A stretch of 64,000 nt of DNA from contig CBDCCX010000006.1 of the NCBI GenBank assembly GCA_965215165.1, positions 1,364,001 to 1,428,000 on the forward strand, written 5' to 3'. This stretch comes from JANQRZ01 sp965215165. Lineage in GTDB: Bacteria; Bacteroidota; Rhodothermia; Rhodothermales; JANQRZ01. This document shows positions 60,125-64,000 of the stretch, piece by piece. The translations under genes were made by a program, and so were the position numbers. Under the pieces are notes generated by a model that had not been told where the DNA came from, made no database searches, and saw only the letters and a program-made list of their open reading frames with translations. Position 1 is the first letter of the stretch; every line of letters begins with the position of its first letter.

Positions 60125-61666
60125 CTATCTCTCAACCAGCACGTCGCCCGTCATGGCCTCGGGCACGGGGAGACCGAGCAGGGTCAGGATCGTCGGAGCG
60201 ATGTCGCCGAGCTTGCCGGGGCGGACGGGTCCGTCGAAGCCATCCCGAATGACGAGGTGCGGGACGAGGGCCGTGGTGTGGGCCGTGTGCGGACTGCCGT
60301 CGGGGTTCTTCATCTTGTCGGCGTTGCCGTGATCGGCGATGATCTCGACGGTGTAGCCCTCGGCGAGGGCGGCCCCGACGACGACTTTCGCCGCGGCGTC
60401 GACCGCCTCGACGGCCCGGACCGCCGCCTCGAAGACGCCGGTGTGCCCGACCATGTCGGCGTTGGCGAAGTTGAGGATCACCAGGTCGGGGCGCGACGAG
60501 CGGAGCGCCTCGGCGACGGCGGCGGCGAGCGGGGCGACGCTCATCTCGGGCTGGAGGTCGTAGGTCGGCACGGTCGGACTCGGGACGAGGATGCGGGTCT
60601 CGCCCTCGAAGGGCTCCTCGCGCCCGCCGGAGAAGAAGTAGGTGACGTGCGGGTACTTCTCGGTCTCGGCCGCCCGGAGCTGGGTCAGGCCGGCGCGGGC
60701 CACGACCTCGCCGAGCGTGTCGGTGAGGTGGAGCTTCGGGAAGGCGATGGGGAGGTCGAAGGCGTCGTCGTAGGGCGTGAAGGTGACGTAGTGCAGCTCG
60801 ATCGGGCGGTTGCCGGGCGTGCCGCGGTCGAAGGCGTCGAACGTCTCGTCGGTGAGCGCGCGCGTGAGCTGGCGGGCGCGGTCGGCGCGGAAGTTGAAGA
60901 AGAGGACCGCGTCGCCGTCGGCAATGGGCGGGGTGCCGGCGATGCGGACCGGGCGGGCGAACTCGTCGGTGATGCCGGCGGCGTAGCTCGCCTCGAGCGC
61001 GGCGACGGGATCGTCGGATTCCGTCGTCGGGGGATCGGTCTGGCCCGAGGCGGTGAGCAGGCGGTAGGCCGCCTCGGTGCGCGCCCAGCGGTGGTCGCGG
61101 TCCATCGCGTAGTAGCGCCCGACGAGGGTCCCGATCCGGCCGACGCCGATCTCGGCCGCGTGGCGCTGGAAGTCGCAGACGTAGGCCGCGCCGCCCTGCG
61201 GGTCGGTGTCGCGCCCGTCGGTGAAGGCGTGGACGACGACCTGCTCCGGGCCGAGGCCCTCCTGCTTCGCCAGGGCCAGGAGCGCGTAGAGATGCCGCAG
61301 GTGCGCGTGCACGCCGCCGTCGGAGAACAGCCCCATCAGGTGCAGCGCCGAGCCGTTCGCCTTCGCATGACGAGCGGCCGACGCGGCCTCCTCGTTGCCC
61401 AGAAACGCGCCCTCCTCGATGTCGCGGTCGATCCGCGTGATGTCCTGGTAGACCACGCGCCCCGCGCCGAGGTTGGTGTGGCCGACCTCGGAGTTGCCCA
61501 TCTGCCCGGCGGGCAGCCCGACGGCGAGGCCCGAGGCGTCGAGCGTCGAGTGCGGGTAGCGGGCGAAGAGGTGGTCGAGGTACGGCGTCCGGGCGGCGTC
61601 GATGGCCGAGACGGACGGGTCCTCGGCGAGGCCGTAGCCGTCGAGGATGAGCAGGAGATGGGACAC
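60125..61666 (-). CDS. gpmI: 2,3-bisphosphoglycerate-independent phosphoglycerate mutase
   Basis: Interconverts 3- and 2-phosphoglycerate in glycolysis; alkaline-phosphatase-superfamily enzyme with two manganese ions. 513 residues, normal. The N-terminal LILDGYGL and MGNSEVGHTNLGAGRVVYQD carry the metal-binding Asp and the phosphoserine nucleophile (Ser in NSE). The transferase insert follows (DGRDTDP, GRYYAMDRDHRW). NADMVGHTG and the DHGNADKM motif near the C-terminus complete the metal site. A short gap separates it from the divergent kinase gene. Confidence 0.96.
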   Translation of the reverse strand: MSHLLLILDGYGLAEDPSVSAIDAARTPYLDHLFARYPHSTLDASGLAVGLPAGQMGNSEVGHTNLGAGRVVYQDITRIDRDIEEGAFLGNEEAASAARHAKANGSALHLMGLFSDGGVHAHLRHLYALLALAKQEGLGPEQVVVHAFTDGRDTDPQGGAAYVCDFQRHAAEIGVGRIGTLVGRYYAMDRDHRWARTEAAYRLLTASGQTDPPTTESDDPVAALEASYAAGITDEFARPVRIAGTPPIADGDAVLFFNFRADRARQLTRALTDETFDAFDRGTPGNRPIELHYVTFTPYDDAFDLPIAFPKLHLTDTLGEVVARAGLTQLRAAETEKYPHVTYFFSGGREEPFEGETRILVPSPTVPTYDLQPEMSVAPLAAAVAEALRSSRPDLVILNFANADMVGHTGVFEAAVRAVEAVDAAAKVVVGAALAEGYTVEIIADHGNADKMKNPDGSPHTAHTTALVPHLVIRDGFDGPVRPGKLGDIAPTILTLLGLPVPEAMTGDVLVER

Positions 61667-61802
61667 AGCGTCGGGGGCCGGTGAGAGAGAGGCCGGAAAT
61701 TAACGGTCGCTGCGCCGGGTGTGGCCCGTGCCCGGCCCCTATGCCTCCGGGGACAGGGATATATTTGGCCTCTCGCCCCCCCGCCCTCGCGTTCCTGTTT
61801 TT

Positions 61803-63620
61803 ATGATCGGCCGGACCATTGGCAGCTACGAGGTGCGCGCCCTGATCGGGTCGGGCGGCATGGGGTCCGTGTGGCGCGGCCTCGACGTGATGCTCGACCG
61901 GCCGGTGGCGATCAAGGCGCTGCGGGCCGACATCGCCTCGAACCCGGAGGCCGTCGAGCGCTTCCGGCAGGAGGCCCGCATCCTGGCGCGCTTCCTCCAC
62001 CCGCACATCGCCACGCTCTACGCGCTCCTGCCCGACGGCGACGACCTGTTCATGGTCATGGAGTACGTCGAGGGCGAGACCTTCGAGGAGCTCCTCCGGC
62101 GGCAGCGGCGGCTCCCCCCGGCCCAGGCCGTGCCGCTGCTCGGCCAGGCCCTGAGCGGCATCGAGCAGGCGCACCACCACGGCGTGATCCACCGCGACAT
62201 CAAGCCGGCCAACCTCATCCTGACGCCCGGCGGGACGGTCAAGGTGATGGACTTCGGGATCGCCCGGCTGCGCGGCTCGCAGCGCATGACCCGGACCCAC
62301 TTCACCATCGGCACCGCCGCCTACATGGCCCCGGAGCAGGTCCGCAGCCACGACCTCGACGCCCGCGCCGACGTCTACGCCCTCGGCATCCTGCTCTACG
62401 AGCTGCTCACTGGCCGCGTCCCGTTCCAGAGCGCGAGCACCTTCGAGGTGATGCAGGCTCACCTCCAGACCCCGCCGCCGCCGCCCTCGACGTTCGCCGA
62501 GCTGCCGCCGGAGCTGGAGCAGATCGTCCTGCGCGCCCTCGAAAAGAGCCCCGACGACCGCTTCCCCTCGGCCGCCGCGCTCCACGACGCGCTCCACGCG
62601 CTCGCCCTGCCCGAGCCGTCGCTCGACCTCCGAAGACCGACGGTCCCGGAGACACCGGTGCCGCAGACCCCGGTGCCGGCGGAGCCCTCAGAACCGGCGG
62701 CCGTCCCGCCCCAGCCGCCACAGGGAGAGGACGAGACGGTCCTCGCGACGCCTAGCGCTCCGCGCGACCGGCCGCGCGAGCTAGACGAGACGGTGCTCCT
62801 GTCGGCGTATACGCCCGCAGCCGGCACCGACGCGAAGGAGACGATAGCTCCCCGGACCCCGCCCCAGACCGCCGCCGACCCCACGCCGGAGCGCGACCTG
62901 CGGCCGCTCGCCCTCGCGGCGGCCGTTCTGCTCGTGCTCGCCATCGGGCTCGCACTCCTCTCCCAGCGCTCGGTGCGCTCGCTCGATGCCGAGGACCTCG
63001 CCGAGCAGACGGCAGAGCCGGAGACCGAGGTGGCCGCCCCCCTCCTCCCGCCCGGCTCGGCCGAGCCGCAGGTCACGCCTCCGGTCGAGGACCGAGCGCC
63101 CGCCTCTCCGTCCCCCAAGCGAGCGACGACACCGCCGACCCAGCAGCAGCCGGAGGCCGAGCGCCCACCGCCCGCCCCGAGCACCGGCACGGTACGTATC
63201 CTCGTCCGTCCGTTCGGCGATGTCTACGTCGATGGGCGACGGCTGGCGACGGGCACGAACGCGGCCGTCCTGGCGACGCTGCCGGTGGGCACCCACCGCG
63301 TGCGCGCCGTGCACCCCGTCCTCGGCTCGCTGGAGCGGCGCGTGACGGTCGAGGGCGGGCGGACGCGCGAGGTGCTGCTCGAGTTCGACACCGCGGCCTC
63401 GGCCGACCCGGTGTCGGTCACCGTAGTTTCCGACCCGGTCAACGCCGAGATTTTCATCGACGGCGACCGGACGGGGCGCTACACTCCCGCGACGGTACGC
63501 CTGCCGCCCGGCCGCCACGCCGTCGAGCTTCGGCTTCCGGGCTACGCCTCGGCCCGGCAAACGGTCACGGTCGCCGTCGGGCGGTCCGAGCGCGTCCGCT
63601 TCACCCTCACTCGCCAATAA
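61803..63620 (+). CDS. Ser/Thr protein kinase with PEGA domains
   Basis: 605-residue Hanks-type kinase. The kinase domain (about 8-270) has the glycine loop GSGGMGSVWRG, Lys38 in VAIKAL, catalytic HRDIKPAN (Asp132) and DFGIARL (Asp150), with an activation loop ending YMAPEQV. A Pro/Thr-rich juxtamembrane region (about 275-360) contains several T-V-L/E-T-V-L motifs. A single helix (about 366-388) follows, then an extracytoplasmic part with two PEGA beta-domains (about 455-605). It may phosphorylate proteins bound by the FHA domains encoded at 37.4 and 39.3 kb, but that link is an inference. Co-oriented with the next gene, one base apart. Confidence 0.92.
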   Translation: MIGRTIGSYEVRALIGSGGMGSVWRGLDVMLDRPVAIKALRADIASNPEAVERFRQEARILARFLHPHIATLYALLPDGDDLFMVMEYVEGETFEELLRRQRRLPPAQAVPLLGQALSGIEQAHHHGVIHRDIKPANLILTPGGTVKVMDFGIARLRGSQRMTRTHFTIGTAAYMAPEQVRSHDLDARADVYALGILLYELLTGRVPFQSASTFEVMQAHLQTPPPPPSTFAELPPELEQIVLRALEKSPDDRFPSAAALHDALHALALPEPSLDLRRPTVPETPVPQTPVPAEPSEPAAVPPQPPQGEDETVLATPSAPRDRPRELDETVLLSAYTPAAGTDAKETIAPRTPPQTAADPTPERDLRPLALAAAVLLVLAIGLALLSQRSVRSLDAEDLAEQTAEPETEVAAPLLPPGSAEPQVTPPVEDRAPASPSPKRATTPPTQQQPEAERPPPAPSTGTVRILVRPFGDVYVDGRRLATGTNAAVLATLPVGTHRVRAVHPVLGSLERRVTVEGGRTREVLLEFDTAASADPVSVTVVSDPVNAEIFIDGDRTGRYTPATVRLPPGRHAVELRLPGYASARQTVTVAVGRSERVRFTLTRQ

Positions 63621-63621
63621 G

Positions 63622-64000
63622 ATGCTAGCCATGCCGACCTCCTCCCTCCGATGCGCGGCCCTCCGATGCGCGGCCGTCGCCGTCGTGCTGGCTCTCGCCC
63701 CGGCCGCTGCCGCGCAGGAGGCGGCGTGCCGCACCGCCTTCGACGACGCCGAGGCGACCTACCGCAACGGCGATTTCGACGAGACCATCGAGCGCCTCCA
63801 AACCTGCCTCAACCGCGAGGCCTTTTCGACTCAGGACCAGGGCCGCGCCCACCGGCTGATCGGGCTGAGCTACATCGGCAAGGCGCAGGAGCAGGACGCC
63901 CGCGCAGCCGTCCGCGCCCTCCTGGACCTCGCCCCCGGCTACCAGCCCGACCCGATCCTCGACCCGCCGCCGTTCGTCGCGCTCGTCGACGAGATGCGTG
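63622..64000 (+). CDS. Secreted TPR-like protein, 3' end outside the window
   Basis: 126 residues visible from an ATG at 63622 (a second ATG in frame is at 63631). The signal peptide (about 4-32) contains a 15-bp tandem duplication that repeats LRCAA. Mature residues ATYRNGDFDETIERLQTCLN and AHRLIGLSYIGKAQEQDARAAVRALL form TPR-like helix pairs (each quoted here in shorter runs: ATYRNGDFDETIERLQ and LIGLSYIGKAQEQ). Located directly after the PEGA kinase, so it may be an envelope component sensed or regulated by it. Confidence 0.75.
   Translation, partial: MLAMPTSSLRCAALRCAAVAVVLALAPAAAAQEAACRTAFDDAEATYRNGDFDETIERLQTCLNREAFSTQDQGRAHRLIGLSYIGKAQEQDARAAVRALLDLAPGYQPDPILDPPPFVALVDEMR
63646..63675. 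repeat. 15-bp tandem duplication inside a signal-peptide coding region
   Basis: CTCCGATGCGCGGCC occurs twice head to tail and stays in frame (LRCAA LRCAA) in the signal peptide of the last gene. It could change export efficiency if copy number varies. Confidence 0.9.

Noticed and set aside
1..64000. tRNA, rRNA and replication-origin signals
   Set aside because: No cloverleaf, rRNA core motif or DnaA-box cluster was noticed on reading; a covariance search would be decisive.

Overview
High-GC (roughly 68-70% by eye) bacterial chromosome segment. Several gene types point to the Rhodothermota/Bacteroidota, possibly a relative of Rubricoccus, Rubrivirga or Salinibacter. These are a GWxTD-domain protein, a type IX secretion C-terminal sorting domain, a META-domain lipoprotein, a TonB protein, a Wzi-like outer-membrane protein and an atpD-atpC pair apart from any other ATP synthase genes. 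The placement is an inference from gene types. No rRNA, tRNA or CRISPR array was seen.

Layout. 1-12 kb: RNase D (cut by the window edge), a sugar-phosphate transferase, a Wzi-like barrel, TonB, an M1 aminopeptidase, an aminotransferase and an aldehyde dehydrogenase. 12-20.7 kb: a decayed PIN toxin locus, small proteins, a lipase-like hydrolase, nitroreductase, deaminase, SIMPL protein, asnS, tsaC and the GWxTD protein. 20.8-25.4 kb: an apparent single-gene island, bounded by 59-bp direct repeats made from the 3' end of a META lipoprotein gene. It encodes a 1455-residue P-loop NTPase with a C-terminal PD-(D/E)XK-like nuclease and looks like a defence gene. 25.8 kb: serS. 27.5-41.6 kb: a large electron-transfer locus. 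41.6-64 kb: mainly housekeeping genes (CDP-alcohol transferase, mscL, acyl-CoA dehydrogenase, corA, cold-shock gene, thiE, atpC/atpD, Fic, thiL, flavin reductase, dnaJ/grpE/hrcA, sppA, gpmI) ending with a PEGA-domain Ser/Thr kinase and a truncated secreted protein.

The 27.5-41.6 kb locus reads as one respiratory or extracellular-electron-transfer system. It has a pentahaem cytochrome, an outer-membrane barrel, a cytochrome made of two related c-haem halves, a protein joining two cyclic-nucleotide-binding domains to a four-cluster ferredoxin domain, a dihaem cytochrome b with two H-x13-H pairs, a membrane-anchored decahaem cytochrome, a double-FHA protein, and a fusion of flavin oxidoreductase, two FHA domains and a 2Fe-2S-like domain. 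Sensory domains (cNMP-binding, FHA) built into or beside redox subunits are the unusual feature. A three-gene toxin-antitoxin-like cassette sits inside the locus. Two short elements with shared 13-15 bp terminal inverted repeats (about 1.0 and 53.6 kb), several palindromic intergenic repeats and short tandem repeats near sppA and hrcA complete the picture.
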